Positions 10,601 to 21,078 of a stretch of DNA of 64,000 nucleotides are shown in pieces. The first letter of the stretch is position 1. The number at the start of each line of letters is the position of its first letter. The DNA comes from Thereva unica (lineage: Eukaryota > Arthropoda > Insecta > Diptera > Therevidae). Under the pieces are notes generated by a model, which saw only the letters and a list, made by a program, of their open reading frames with translations, had not been told where the DNA came from and ran no database searches. The DNA lies in contig OX465285.1 of assembly GCA_949987705.1 (NCBI GenBank), positions 2,728,001 to 2,792,000 on the forward strand, in the 5' to 3' direction. The translations under genes were made by a program, and so were the position numbers.

Positions 10601-13600
10601 TGTTTTTAATGACAATGGCCGGGACGCATCGAAAGAATGACAGATGTAGGTTGAAAGAGAGTATTTGATAGTAAGCTAGAAGTAACACGAAACAAAAGCC
10701 AACTAGTGCTGCGATGGAAAGGCGAGCGTTATCTTCATATAATGAGAATATAGAACTGAGTAAAAATGAAAAAAAAAAAACAGATCCTACTGGAAAAATA
10801 TTGCTGAGAAGGCCAAGGTTCATAATAATCTGTAGCACCGAAAGAAAAATAAAGAAAAAGAAGTAAAAAAAGCAACAGTTTCATCGTCTAGAAAAATTGT
10901 ATGAAAAATTTTCCTTAAAGGATTTCAAACTATTCAAAGTATAGTAGATGTATTGAAAATAATAGTGGACTCAGATAATTCCCTCGAGGAGCCCTTATAA
11001 AAATTCTGATAAGTACACAACTTTTTTGTAGTCGATTTCTTTACACAACTATGTATATGGCAGTGCACTTGGGATGACCTTAGCTCCAAGATGTGTTCAA
11101 GTAATGTATAATATGTCGCATTTTAAGCTTTGAAACTTTTCCCAAGCATTTTAAATGAATTCGCCACAGCCAAACAACTAAAAAAGTAGTGTTCGGTTGT
11201 CTCCCTATCTTGTTCTTTCCACAGTAGATGCTGTGGGTCAGGTATAGAATTCTAAATTTTCGCAATCAAGATTTAGTCCTACTGCTGTCTAATGTATATA
11301 TCACGTGGGAACAGATCGAAAATTTCGTTAGTAATTCAGTGGGAGCTGTACACGAAGCCCCCTTTCTTCGACACATGTAATTCTGGACTTATCACATTTT
11401 GGATTTGTTATATTATTTCGCAAGAACAACATTACGTGGCCGAGTAGTACGTCAGCATTGATATAACCACCGCTGCATAGAGCTAACGCATCGCTTCAGT
11501 GTTTTAAACCCGATTTGTTGCGAGTGGTCTGATTCAGCTGTTGCAAAAAATACTGTTTATATCACGAAATCGTTAACTTAATCATATTGCATAATCTTAA
11601 CAGAAACTAAAATTTATCCAACCTGGTTCGGCGAGATCCCGCACAAAGTGCAGTGAAGTTGAACTACAATTCGATCCTTCACCTCGAAAGCTCATCCAAG
11701 CCAAGACGCAGAAAACTTCAAAAGATCATCGGAGGCACATGTATGTAAGTTCAACCTAATTCCCCAAGCTTATCCAAGTCGCAGCGAAGTGCAACTAATC
11801 TCTCACAGGTGGCGCTCACTGGCATTCAAGACCACATCCGCACGCAAGCCAACAACCGCCAGAAACCCCATAGCTATGCTACTGGTCTGTTGACTGACTG
11901 GGCTGGTTATCGAAGCTGAGCCTCAAATTTTACTTTATCAACTGGTCCAATGAGTTGGTGTGTATGTATACATGGATGCTAATTTTATCACATTTATTAA
12001 TTTTCATTAAAATCTTGAATTTCTACAGTACAAGCGCCTAAATTTCATAAGCTCTGCTTGCCTCAAGCAATCATCTGTTAACGCCACCAGCCATCCGCTT
12101 TTTAAATACTAAGTACATCCCAAGGAATCAATTTAGAAACGAAAAGAAATATTCCCCTAGTCCATTAAAAATTCCATAATTCTTAAAGTCCACAAGATCT
12201 GAAATAAAATCAACATTAAAAGTTTGCTTTTGTGCTCATCAAAAAATATTCCTTAAATAAACACGCGCAAAAAATTCTAATTCAGAGAGCGTAAGCAAGG
12301 ACCCTCAGGGGTTGGGCTCGGATAGGAATGGATGTGTACATCGTTCTCTGTCTCCACGGCGGCAATAATAATAGTAGAAGATTGGCTCTCCATGTTAGCA
12401 AGATCACCAAAGGTACTTAAGGCAAGTCATATCCGCTCCCTCTCTACATCTTCCGGACTAACTCTGTTTCCGTGTATTCGGTTGGTTATGGATGTGCCTT
12501 TTGCCTCTCAACACGCTCATCCCTCGTACATGGTCCTTAGTTACACCTTTCAAATTGGATTCCCACCCAGCTGCTTCCCCGGGAGCTGGGTTCATCCGAA
12601 AATTATCAAATATCTTTGGATTCGGTGTTCTAAAGGGACCCGGCATGGTATGTGTCCCTTCAAGATAGTGCTGGCTGCTAATTAATGACCATGAACCATC
12701 AACTATGGTGCTTAATTAGCCGTTCCGGTATCCATCATTGATTCTCTATGCTGCTAGATAAAACTTTCTTCAAAGTCTGATGTCGCTGGGGCCTCGTTGT
12801 TTGCCATCCTTTAACCAGCATATACCTTTGGGTTTGTCACTAGCAACAGTACATACCCAGTATATGCGGTATTTAATCTAACATATAATAAGTCCCTGAC
12901 GGGTAATCGCACCGAAAGTCGGTCCTATTAAAGAGATTCATCTGAGGGAAATTTATTAAATCCCCCCTCAGCCGATGGTGGCGCCCGGCGACGGCAGCGC
13001 CGCCCCCTCGGCAAACGGTAGTCCTTTTCGGAATATTGTTTGTGAAAAGGCCATGATATTGCCTTTTACGTAATTGCTCAAAAGGAAGAGGGAATCTTTT
13101 TTAATATCACATAAATGGTTGCCATTATTACTTTATTTATGCTAACAGCGATTAAAAGCTGTGCGTAATTACGTTTTACGATGCGACCAGATGCCTGGGA
13201 TTGTAGATAACTCACACGCGGTACGTGATTCCTCGGCATCTGTCACTCATACCGCGCACGATAGGCCGGCAATTTTCTGTGGATGTTATATCCTTTAAAA
13301 ACTCATTTACCTAAAGGATATATAAGCTTCAATCACTCGAGAAAGAGCGGAGAGACAACCTGCTAGAAAAAGGTCTCCTACTAGGCTCTCGTGTATGGAG
13401 GATATTGCCATCCCTATGGTTATACACTTTCACATCCCTTTTAGAAACCTATTAAAAGGGGAAGTTCACGAGTTTTCATTTCTGAGGGTTCCTTAAGGTT
13501 CGGGCATATGAATGACAATTTAATTTAAAGTGAATAAAGGTTACGGATACGTAGGAAGAAATTTCTCAATTTATATAAAAAGGTCCTGAGGAGAAAAATC

Positions 13601-14664
13601 ACATTTTATTCAAACGTTCTTTTTGTTGTTGTTGCTGGAGTAGTGGTATTAAGAAACGACAACAGCATTCGTGTGTGTTTGAAGTTTGGGTGTGGGCTTT
13701 TCCGTTGCTTTTTCAAGTATCCAAAGTAACATGTTTATTTCTTGCAAAGACGGAAAAGATACATCATTATCTAGTTTTTTTATGTGGAAAAGCCCAGCTT
13801 AGGAATCACCCTTTGTAGTACAAAGTCTGTCATGTAGTTCAGGGTTCAGATCATGGTGCATTGTCTATTAGCAAGCGCTGTTTGAAAGATAAAAGAGAAT
13901 AGGACTCTCTAGAGGTGGTCTGGCCTAGGGAGTGATAGAGAATGTGCCGATGAACTTTTAGTTTAATCATTGCTGATGTTGCACGAGTTCGGTTATACTG
14001 TCGGCGGAAGGTTAACCGACAATCGGGTTGTTCTATTTGTGGCCGAACTTCACAGGGAGTCAGTGGTGAGTCAATGGTGCGTTCTTTCACCGAAGAATTT
14101 TTTGAAGTGTTGACTTCTTTACGCACGATTTGGCACTTTTTCGTCAGGGGTAGAACAAAGAATTCGCGTCACGCGCACTTTAGTTGCACACCCCTTTCTG
14201 GGCACTGGAGGCTATGTAGCTGGCTGGAGCATGGAAACTTTTGAATCAGCTCCACCTACAAACAACAGCGTATAATTCTATGGTGTGCGAGGCAAAATAG
14301 CCCGCGCTTGGTGGGAGGGATTGGGTTTCAATGTTGCAATGCAGAAGCTGCTCTCAGCATTCATTTCAAGTTTTCGTACACCCTCGCTGCTGTCCGTTGC
14401 TGGAGCTCGACCAAAAGATTTCGGGATCATGGAATACGTTTCGGTGTTTCGCCTATTCGACTGGGCATCTGTATTTTACTTACATATCTGGGGTAGTATG
14501 TTACATTATTGAAGTGTTAACTTCTTTAGGTCCGATTGGCATGGCAAGGGTGTTTCTTTGCTTTCAACCAAAAAAGCTAAACAAAAACAACAACCAAAGA
14601 GGTGATTATCACGTGTCGTCCTGTGGAATTTAGGAAGCTTATCAGTCTGGATTTTTTTTAAGTC
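10601..14664. other. Unassigned stretch
   Basis: No gene could be supported. A minus-strand frame at 10838-10572 is hydrophobic but begins and ends in low-complexity sequence, and its 3' end overlaps the MITE. A G+C-rich patch at 12965-13010 and a hairpin at 13287-13322 are the only structures noted. Confidence 0.4.
13287..13322. other. Inverted repeat (hairpin)
   Basis: TATATCCTTTA at 13287-13297 pairs perfectly with TAAAGGATATA at 13312-13322 across a 14-base loop. Function unknown. Confidence 0.6.
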
Positions 14665-15250
14665 TTCCAGAACGTAACTGCTTAGTATGCGCTAAAGCTA
14701 AACCCGAGCATTTACTCATGAATTGAACAAGTGCTTTCCTTTCAGTCGTCTGCCGGCAACTACAGCAACAGACATTGTACGGAATGCCAAGGTTGGCAGC
14801 GTGGCCCCAAATGAGCTGCACGTGAGGTTTTTTAATTCTGGCAATATCGTGTCGGGGTCTTTCTTTGTTGTAAGTAGACCAAAACGTCCTAGAGATAGTA
14901 CAGATCTCCAGTGCTCTCCACTCTGGCTGGCTAGTGGTGGCGTTTTTGAGATCGCCTATAAGTCTGACGACTATCTTGGTGTCTGAGACGCGGAGAGAGG
15001 CTATCTATTTGGCCTGCTAATCGGATTTCCAGTTCCCATCTCCGTTTCTATTCCGGGAATCTGGACAAGAGTTGCGTTGTGCTTTCTACCAAGCTTGTCT
15101 AACTCAGCTCGGCATCACTTCACTAGATTGGAGCACATCGTAAAGCTAGCTCTACCCCATGCGGTGAACGTTCATGCGAATATTGGCTTCCAATGTTTGG
15201 TTAAATGCTTCAACAGTCCGAACGTGTCCATACACCAACGCTGCACTCTT
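14665..15250 (-). mobile_element. Degraded LINE: RNase H domain and C-terminal cysteine motif
   Basis: Read on the minus strand with frameshifts, the order is VYGHVRTVEAFNQTLEANI (start of a LINE-type RNase H), then RKHNATLV followed by PG-RNGDGNWKSD (the PGH-x-GN-x-AD strand of RNase H), then SRTFWSTYNKERPRHD, and finally GHAANLGIPYNVCCCSCRQ and LALAHTKQLR. The last part is the basic C-terminal zinc-knuckle region. This order is typical of RNase H-bearing LINEs of the I/LOA group. Several stops interrupt it and no reverse transcriptase lies upstream, so it is a dead 3' fragment. It is not part of the receptor gene or the nested block next to it. Confidence 0.6.
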
Positions 15251-15985
15251 GACATTAGACACTCGAGCAAATCGAGGATCGATGCTACACGATGTGTTCT
15301 ACCATCAAGCGTCCAAAGTTGGAGGGTGTTCATATCATCGTGTAGAGCCGGCTTTACTGAATTCAGACGTTTTAGAAAGGCTTGGCTATCGAAAGCTACA
15401 TTTTGATGTAGGTTCGATAAGTTCTGGCCTTCAGGTTTGCCAAAATTTCCGTTTGAAAAATACTAGCGTTCACCAGGAGGTGCCAAGAGAGCGAACTGTT
15501 AGTGGTCTCTAGATAAATCCTTGCGCCGAGGCCATCTTAGAGCCATGTCTGAATTATAGTATATTATCCGTATACGGTTTCCGTTTTTCCACTGCCTTCT
15601 TCAAGTTATTTCGACTGAGAGTCCTTTCTGAAGGTCAATCTAAGGCGAAGGTTACCTGTAGTTGTAGTGGCCATACCGTCAGAACAAGATCGAGCTGGCG
15701 GCGTAATCAGACCATTCTTTTTGGAAAATGTTACTAGTTCCAACCGTTGCAGTGAATATATTGCGTTGTTGATTGATTGTTTTTGGCCTGAAATTGATGT
15801 TCTGGATATGGAGAACGTCTATTTAAAGCCGGAGGGCGCAACCTACCAAAAAGGTGGCTCTATTGCTTGAAAAATTTCCGTTCCTCGATTTCGTTATTTC
15901 CGTGTGCCTTTTCAAAATGGAAACTGAAATGGACAACTAAGATCATGCGTTATATTTTACTTTAAGTCTTCTTCCAAGCACTCAA
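15251..15985. other. Unassigned stretch
   Basis: May hold a little more degraded LINE at its left side. No gene recognised. Confidence 0.3.
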
Positions 15986-16535
15986 AGTGGCCCACATCCT
16001 TCAGTTTTAACTGCGCAGTTGAGCTGTGTAAAAAAACTGTACGATAAACCGAACTGAAAGTGTCTGGATTCGTCAGTTCGTTGTACAGTGCTCAGTTTAT
16101 GCCAGTTTTGTTGATTTGAGCACAGGTTTTTAATAATTTTTTATTTATTTATTAACGGGATAAACCCTCTTAAATTTTTAACAAAGTATACAAAAGTAGA
16201 ACAATGCAAATTTTTGGTTTAGTACTCAAAATAACACAATAACTTATAATAACACATAATTAAATGCACAAAATGAAAGTAATAGAAAAACTAGTTGGGA
16301 TGTGGGTTCGACCCTTTCGGTCCACACGATCAACTTCCCAGTATGATGGATGTTGAATATTATGATTGGATATTTTAATAATAAATGAACAATAGGCAAT
16401 ATAGAATATATGCATAATCCCGAGAATTTGTCACAATTGTTTATCAATATTTTCGTTAAAATGTCAAACTAAATTTGCGCACTTACAAGGTTAGGATGAC
16501 GAAAATGTATATAAAATTGATGTATTAATGTTTTT

Positions 16536-17466
16536 CGGCACCTCAATGAAGTCGATATAGTTTTTAGTTCGCGCGGGATCGTGCAGGTACGAAAATCACT
16601 TAAGTCAATTAAACCAAAAACCCGCTGGACCGAATATTATAAAAATATTTTCAGATTATATTGTCGCTAATACGCTTCGAACGGCACCTCAAGTAAGTCA
16701 ATATCTTTGGTGGTTCGGGCCATATCGTGCAGGTACAAAAATCACTTACGCCGCTTAAACAAATAAACGGCTCGACCGAATTTCATAAAAATCTTTTCAG
16801 ATCATATTTTGGTTAATACTCTTCGAACGGCACGTCAACTAAGTCGATATCTTTTATAGTTCGCGCGATATCGTGCAGGTACAAAAATCACTTAAGTCAT
16901 TTAAACCAAAAAACCGCTGGACCGAATATTATAAAAATCTTTTCAGATTATATTGTCGCTAATACGCTTCGAACGGCACCTCAAGTAAGTCAATATCTTT
17001 CGTGGTTCGGGCGATATCGTGCAGGTACAAAAATCACTTACGCCGCTTAAACAAAAAAACGGCTCGACCGAATTTTACGAAAATCTTTTCAGATCATATT
17101 TTGGTTAATACTCTTCGAACGGCACGTCAACTAAGTCGATATCTTTTATAGTTCGCGGGATATCGTGCAGGTACAACAATCACTTAAGTCATTTAAACCA
17201 AAAAACCGCTGGGCCGAATATTATAAAAATCTTTTCAGATAATATTGTCGCTAATACGCTTCGAACGGCACCTCAAGTAAGTCAATATCTTTTGTATTTC
17301 GGGCGATATCGTGCAGGTACAAAAATCACTTACGTCGCTCAAACAAAAAAACGGCTGGACCGAATTTCATGAAATTCTTTTCAGATCATATTTCGGTTAA
17401 TACGCTTCGAACAACACCTCAACGAAGTCGATATCAGTTTTGGTTCGCGCGATATCGTGCAGGAAA
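16536..17466 (+). repeat. 146-bp tandem array with alternating subtypes
   Basis: The word cggcac (last unit aacac) recurs at 16536, 16682, 16828, 16974, 17120, 17266 and 17412, every step exactly 146 bp. Each unit carries gatatcgtgcaggtac and a ccgctggaccgaat or cggctcgaccgaat variant. Units alternate between two forms: one has tattgtcgctaatacgcttc and the other atattttggttaatactcttc. The true period is therefore a 292-bp dimer. No indel breaks the phase across more than six units. Confidence 0.9.
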
Positions 17467-17494
17467 AAATGACCACATCCGTACGCACATACAC

Positions 17495-17512
17495 ACACAC
17501 ACACACACACAT
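17495..17512. repeat. (CA)n microsatellite
   Basis: A CA dinucleotide run lies between the 146-bp array and the terminal hairpin of the Helentron-like element. Confidence 0.7.
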
Positions 17513-17630
17513 ACTTCCTCCCAATTTTTTGCTTAAAATGCTCCTGGGGCCTTGAAAGATGAAAATACGTTGAAATTTTCGATTTCGATTTTCGGACCGA
17601 TTACAATAACTTCCTATACTGGGAAGTTAA

Positions 17631-17650
17631 TAAAATAAAATAAAATAAAA
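17631..17650 (-). repeat. (TTTTA)4 run after LINE ORF2
   Basis: Four exact TAAAA units on the plus strand abut both the ORF2 stop region and the Helentron-like hairpin. This could be LINE 3' UTR or an element tail. Confidence 0.7.
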
Positions 17651-17656
17651 TGCCCC

Positions 17657-20482
17657 CTACACGCGCCGCCACAAAGTGGATTTAACAGTAGAATCGTTGA
17701 CATATCTCAAATCAATTTCATTCGCCATTACATTAGCCAAAATCATAGCTCGGTTTATCGCGCAATGGGCACCGATGTTCGTTCTAAATCTTTCCTCAAC
17801 AAAAATGTCAGTGTTTCTCGAGTTTAGACGCGGTACACGAAAATGAACGTAAGATAAAAGGGCAGGCGAGTCAATAAGCCCATTCAATAGTTTAAACAAT
17901 AATAACACATCATTATGATCTCGCCTCCTTTTCAATGACAACAAGTTAGTGGAGTGCATAATAGGTTCGTAATCATGGTCATCGATGCTCATTGGGTTTC
18001 CTGTTGCATATGCAATCTGTCGCAAGATTTTATGTTGTATCGTTTCCAATGCCTTTACATACTTATCCGCGTCAGGTGACCAAGCGACGGAACAGTATTC
18101 TAAAAGTGGTCTCACCATGGTTTTATATAACAAACTTAAAATCCTTTGGTCGCGAAATTGTTTGAAGTTGCGGTATACCAAGCCCCAAGTACGCCATGCA
18201 GTTGTACTTATATCACTAATATGACGGTTAAAAGATAGCTTACTATCAAATACTACGCCTAAATCTTTGAAGTACGCAACCTTCTCCATTAATTCGCCCC
18301 CCAAAGAATATCCATACTCTACTATTTTTTTCTTTTTCGTGTACGTCATTGTTACGCATTTCTTTATATTCACCTCAAGACCATTATCCGAGCACCATAT
18401 GAAAAAAGAGTTTAAGTCTTCCTGCAGAGCAACTGCATCTTCAACACAGGTAATCTGTTTATAAATCTTAGTATCGTCCGCATAAAGTAGCACCGAGGAC
18501 GACTTAACTATCTTTGGCAAATCATTAATATAGAAATTGAAAAATAACGGTCCCACATGAGATCCTTGCGGAACTCCCGATGGTACATGCACTCGTGCTG
18601 ACTCGCAGTTATTTACACTGACATATTGCTGTCTGTCCATTAGGTAGCTACTTATCCATTTCAATAGGTTACCAGTTAACCCGTAAGCTTCAAGTTTTTT
18701 CAGTAGTAATTTATGAGGAACCCTATCAAATGCCTTAGTTAAGTCAGTGTAAATAACATCAGTCTGCTGGCCATTATCGATCGATCGCAGTAACATACTT
18801 TCAATTCCAAGAAGGTTGGTAGTCGTTGATCTTCGCCCAATAAATCCGTGTTGTTCAGGGCAAATTACGGTTCTATAAATAGTGCACAAGTAGCCAGCAA
18901 CAAATTTCTCAAAAAATTTTGGAAGAGCACTTAGAATAGAAACAGGCCTATAATTTGACACACATGATTTGTCGCCTTTTTTATAAATCGGATGAATTTT
19001 GCTAACTTTCCAAATTTCTGGAAAAGTCCCAGACGCTAGTGACTTATTAAATATAGAGCAAATAGGCCTTGCTAACGAATATTTGCATGCATTCCAAAAC
19101 AAATTCGGTATCCTGTCAGGTCCAGCACCCTTATCGCAACGCAATTTTGACAAACCATCAAAAATTTCCATCAATCCTATCTCCATTGAATCTACAATTC
19201 TACCATGATTGATAGCAAAACTGTTCGTTTGTTGAATATTAGCATTATTATCCGAGTAATTTTTTTGAAATTGATTTGCAAATAGATCACTTATCATTTT
19301 TGGGTCATCTGATGAAACTGCGTCATTGTGCATACATTTAGGAAGTTGATTCGACTTAATCGCGGAGTTAATATGTCTCCAGAACAACTTTGGATTATCG
19401 GGTAGATGCGTTTCAATGTACGCCAAATATTCATTTTCACATTTAAAATGTAACCGTTTACACAATGATCGGGCTTCAGAAAATTTCGCATAATTATCCG
19501 CTGTACGGTTACATTTAAACGCCTTATGAAACCTTTTTTTATCATTAATTGCTTTAATGAGATCAGACGAGAACCATTCTGGAAAATCACTCTGTACATA
19601 CTTTGACTTAGGAACATATCTATTTATAGCATCATACAAAATATCATAAAAAACGGACACATCTTGATTAATATCGCTATTGGACAGTAAATTTGGCCAA
19701 TCCATCGCACCAAAACATAAATTCATACTGTAATAATCGGCTTTACGAAAATTAAGATACTCTTTAACAGGTAAATCAGACTTTAGTGTACAAATATTTG
19801 AAATCGTAAAATGTAGGGCAGGATGATAATTGTCCAGAGGTAAGAAAGGGTCTAAACAACAAAATGACTCCAGAAAATCATCTTTAGAGAATATAAGATC
19901 TAAAACTCTTCCATAACAATTTGGAGTTTGATTATGTTGCTTAAAGTTCGAAAATGAGAAATGATCAATTAAAGTTTGACCCCTCTCACTGGGAGAATTT
20001 ACATCATCTGCTAACCAATCTACCTCCGGTATATTATAATCACCAACAAGAATAACATTGTTTGGAGCAAATTGCGCTTCAATAGTACTGATGTCATTAC
20101 AGTGTTTGGAAAATTGCTCGGTGTTACATCTTGGCGGAAAATAGACAGCTCCAATACAAATATCACTAGTAGTCAGCCTAACAAATAACTGATCAAAGTC
20201 TGCAGATGCACTAGATATGAACGAAGATGGAATAGTGTCGCGAACAGCTACGAGAACACCCCCACCACGTTCAGTCAACGAAGACAACCTATCCTGTCTA
20301 TATACATTGTAATTGATTAAGCCTAATTCAACATCACAAAAATTAACATTAAGCCACGTTTCAGTAAGAACAATGATATCATACTGAACCGCTGTAGTTA
20401 AAATAGCATTTCGAAAATCGCGTAATTTAGTTCTCATACCGCGCACATTTTGATAGTAAACAGATAAGTTATTACGTAACAA
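17657..20482 (-). CDS. LINE ORF2: endonuclease and reverse transcriptase
   Basis: Uninterrupted 941-codon frame. The N-terminal endonuclease has YYQNVRGM (N12), LTETWL (E41), GAVYFPP (Y114), LVGDYN (D148, N150), LDLIF (D195) and DNYHPAL (D217, H220). These are the catalytic positions of the apurinic-type endonuclease that nicks target DNA. The reverse transcriptase follows: YRPVSILSALPKFFEK near 511, VIYTDLTKAFDRV (D580), SGVPQGSHVGP near 635 and LLYADDTKIY (catalytic YADD 667-670). No RNase H is seen, fitting CR1/Jockey-type elements. Enzyme motifs are complete. The first in-frame ATG is codon 16, inside the endonuclease QNVRGM motif, so a normal AUG start would remove catalytic N12; the frame begins at TTG or is entered by frameshift from ORF1. 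Exact clade not resolved. Confidence 0.9.
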   Translation of the reverse strand: MLRNNLSVYYQNVRGMRTKLRDFRNAILTTAVQYDIIVLTETWLNVNFCDVELGLINYNVYRQDRLSSLTERGGGVLVAVRDTIPSSFISSASADFDQLFVRLTTSDICIGAVYFPPRCNTEQFSKHCNDISTIEAQFAPNNVILVGDYNIPEVDWLADDVNSPSERGQTLIDHFSFSNFKQHNQTPNCYGRVLDLIFSKDDFLESFCCLDPFLPLDNYHPALHFTISNICTLKSDLPVKEYLNFRKADYYSMNLCFGAMDWPNLLSNSDINQDVSVFYDILYDAINRYVPKSKYVQSDFPEWFSSDLIKAINDKKRFHKAFKCNRTADNYAKFSEARSLCKRLHFKCENEYLAYIETHLPDNPKLFWRHINSAIKSNQLPKCMHNDAVSSDDPKMISDLFANQFQKNYSDNNANIQQTNSFAINHGRIVDSMEIGLMEIFDGLSKLRCDKGAGPDRIPNLFWNACKYSLARPICSIFNKSLASGTFPEIWKVSKIHPIYKKGDKSCVSNYRPVSILSALPKFFEKFVAGYLCTIYRTVICPEQHGFIGRRSTTTNLLGIESMLLRSIDNGQQTDVIYTDLTKAFDRVPHKLLLKKLEAYGLTGNLLKWISSYLMDRQQYVSVNNCESARVHVPSGVPQGSHVGPLFFNFYINDLPKIVKSSSVLLYADDTKIYKQITCVEDAVALQEDLNSFFIWCSDNGLEVNIKKCVTMTYTKKKKIVEYGYSLGGELMEKVAYFKDLGVVFDSKLSFNRHISDISTTAWRTWGLVYRNFKQFRDQRILSLLYKTMVRPLLEYCSVAWSPDADKYVKALETIQHKILRQIAYATGNPMSIDDHDYEPIMHSTNLLSLKRRRDHNDVLLLFKLLNGLIDSPALLSYVHFRVPRLNSRNTDIFVEERFRTNIGAHCAINRAMILANVMANEIDLRYVNDSTVKSTLWRRV

Positions 20483-20499
20483 TGAATATCCCGTATTTA

Positions 20500-21078
20500 C
20501 TAGTTTTTTTTACCCTTCTTCACATTGTTTTTATTCTCAGCAATCACGTGGCAACCGTTGACAAATTTAATAAACAAGTTTTTTTCCCCATTCCCTATTC
20601 TCTGATTCACTTCGGTACGCAGATCGCGAAGACGTTTAAGTTGAGCTTGAGTAAGGTCATTTTTTATCGAGATTTTGAATTGCGCGAGTTTGGCTTTGTT
20701 GGTTAAAACTAATAAGGCGGCACTTCTGTCACGAAAAGTGACCTTTAAGGGTTTTACAACGCTTTTACCATTGGTAAAACGAAACACTGACACTGCACTA
20801 GGTAATCCCTGCACTCGACCCAAAATCTCGTTGATCACCTCCAAGTCAGATTTCCCGTCCACCGGCTTCACATCGAACGCAATCACATTAGCTGCTCTCC
20901 GGTCTCGCTCCGCGACTTCCCTCAGTAGATCATCTCCAACCGTTGTAGAACGGGCCTCCAATGCACCAATCCGAGACGAAAAGTCATCCAGTTTTTTACC
21001 GTGCTCTAGGACGCTCTCTGTCAGAGCCTTAGTAGAGTCGTCGACGTACCCCTTCATGCTGGCTTTTAGGTCGTCCAT
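20500..21078 (-). CDS. LINE ORF1, RNA-binding/coiled-coil protein
   Basis: 192-codon ATG frame ending TAG at 20502-20500. Residues 1-60 are heptad-rich (SVLEHGKKLDDFSSRIGALE), as in a coiled coil that trimerises ORF1p. Residues 62-130 (ANVIAFDVKP through PLKVTFRDRSAALLVL) look like the RRM-like core, and 133-165 (SIKNDLTQAQLKRLRDLR) like the C-terminal domain that binds nucleic acid. The tail NVKKGKKN is very basic. Such proteins coat LINE RNA and act as nucleic-acid chaperones. The protein is short for the family and only about 20 bp of likely LINE sequence precede the ATG, so an N-terminal part may have been lost. ORF2 follows in the -1 frame. Confidence 0.75.
   Translation of the reverse strand: MDDLKASMKGYVDDSTKALTESVLEHGKKLDDFSSRIGALEARSTTVGDDLLREVAERDRRAANVIAFDVKPVDGKSDLEVINEILGRVQGLPSAVSVFRFTNGKSVVKPLKVTFRDRSAALLVLTNKAKLAQFKISIKNDLTQAQLKRLRDLRTEVNQRIGNGEKNLFIKFVNGCHVIAENKNNVKKGKKN
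20503..20509 (-). promoter_or_regulatory. Candidate -1 ribosomal frameshift site between ORF1 and ORF2
   Basis: On the minus strand ORF1 ends GGT AAA AAA AAC TAG. The last sense bases form A_AAA_AAC, a canonical X_XXY_YYZ slippery heptamer, directly before the stop. A -1 slip there continues as CTA GTA AAT ACG GGA TAT TCA TTG TTA CGT, which is the open ORF2 frame. No convincing downstream pseudoknot could be drawn by eye. Confidence 0.5.

Larger units (their letters stand above)
16293..17629. mobile_element. Helentron/DINE-1-like non-autonomous element
   Basis: AACTTCCCAGTAT at 16332-16344 is matched perfectly by its inverse ATACTGGGAAGTT at 17616-17628 (13-bp subterminal inverted repeats). 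The right copy forms one arm of a terminal hairpin, TAACTTCC (17607-17614) with GGAAGTTA (17622-17629). Between them lies a regular 146-bp tandem array, and a second hairpin (TGTGG 16301-16305 with CCACA 16322-16326) precedes the left repeat. Subterminal inverted repeats, a central tandem array and a 3' hairpin are the plan of Helentron-derived interspersed elements. No Rep/helicase frame is present. Exact ends are uncertain. Confidence 0.5.

Noticed and set aside
10572..10838. Hydrophobic minus-strand frame of 88 codons as a membrane protein or receptor exon
   Set aside because: It lacks receptor motifs, begins in A/T simple sequence and overlaps the MITE terminal repeat at 10600.
12332..12685. 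117-codon plus-strand frame and the opposing minus frame as a gene
   Set aside because: No recognisable motif. The minus reading has some LINE-like flavour but nothing I can name.
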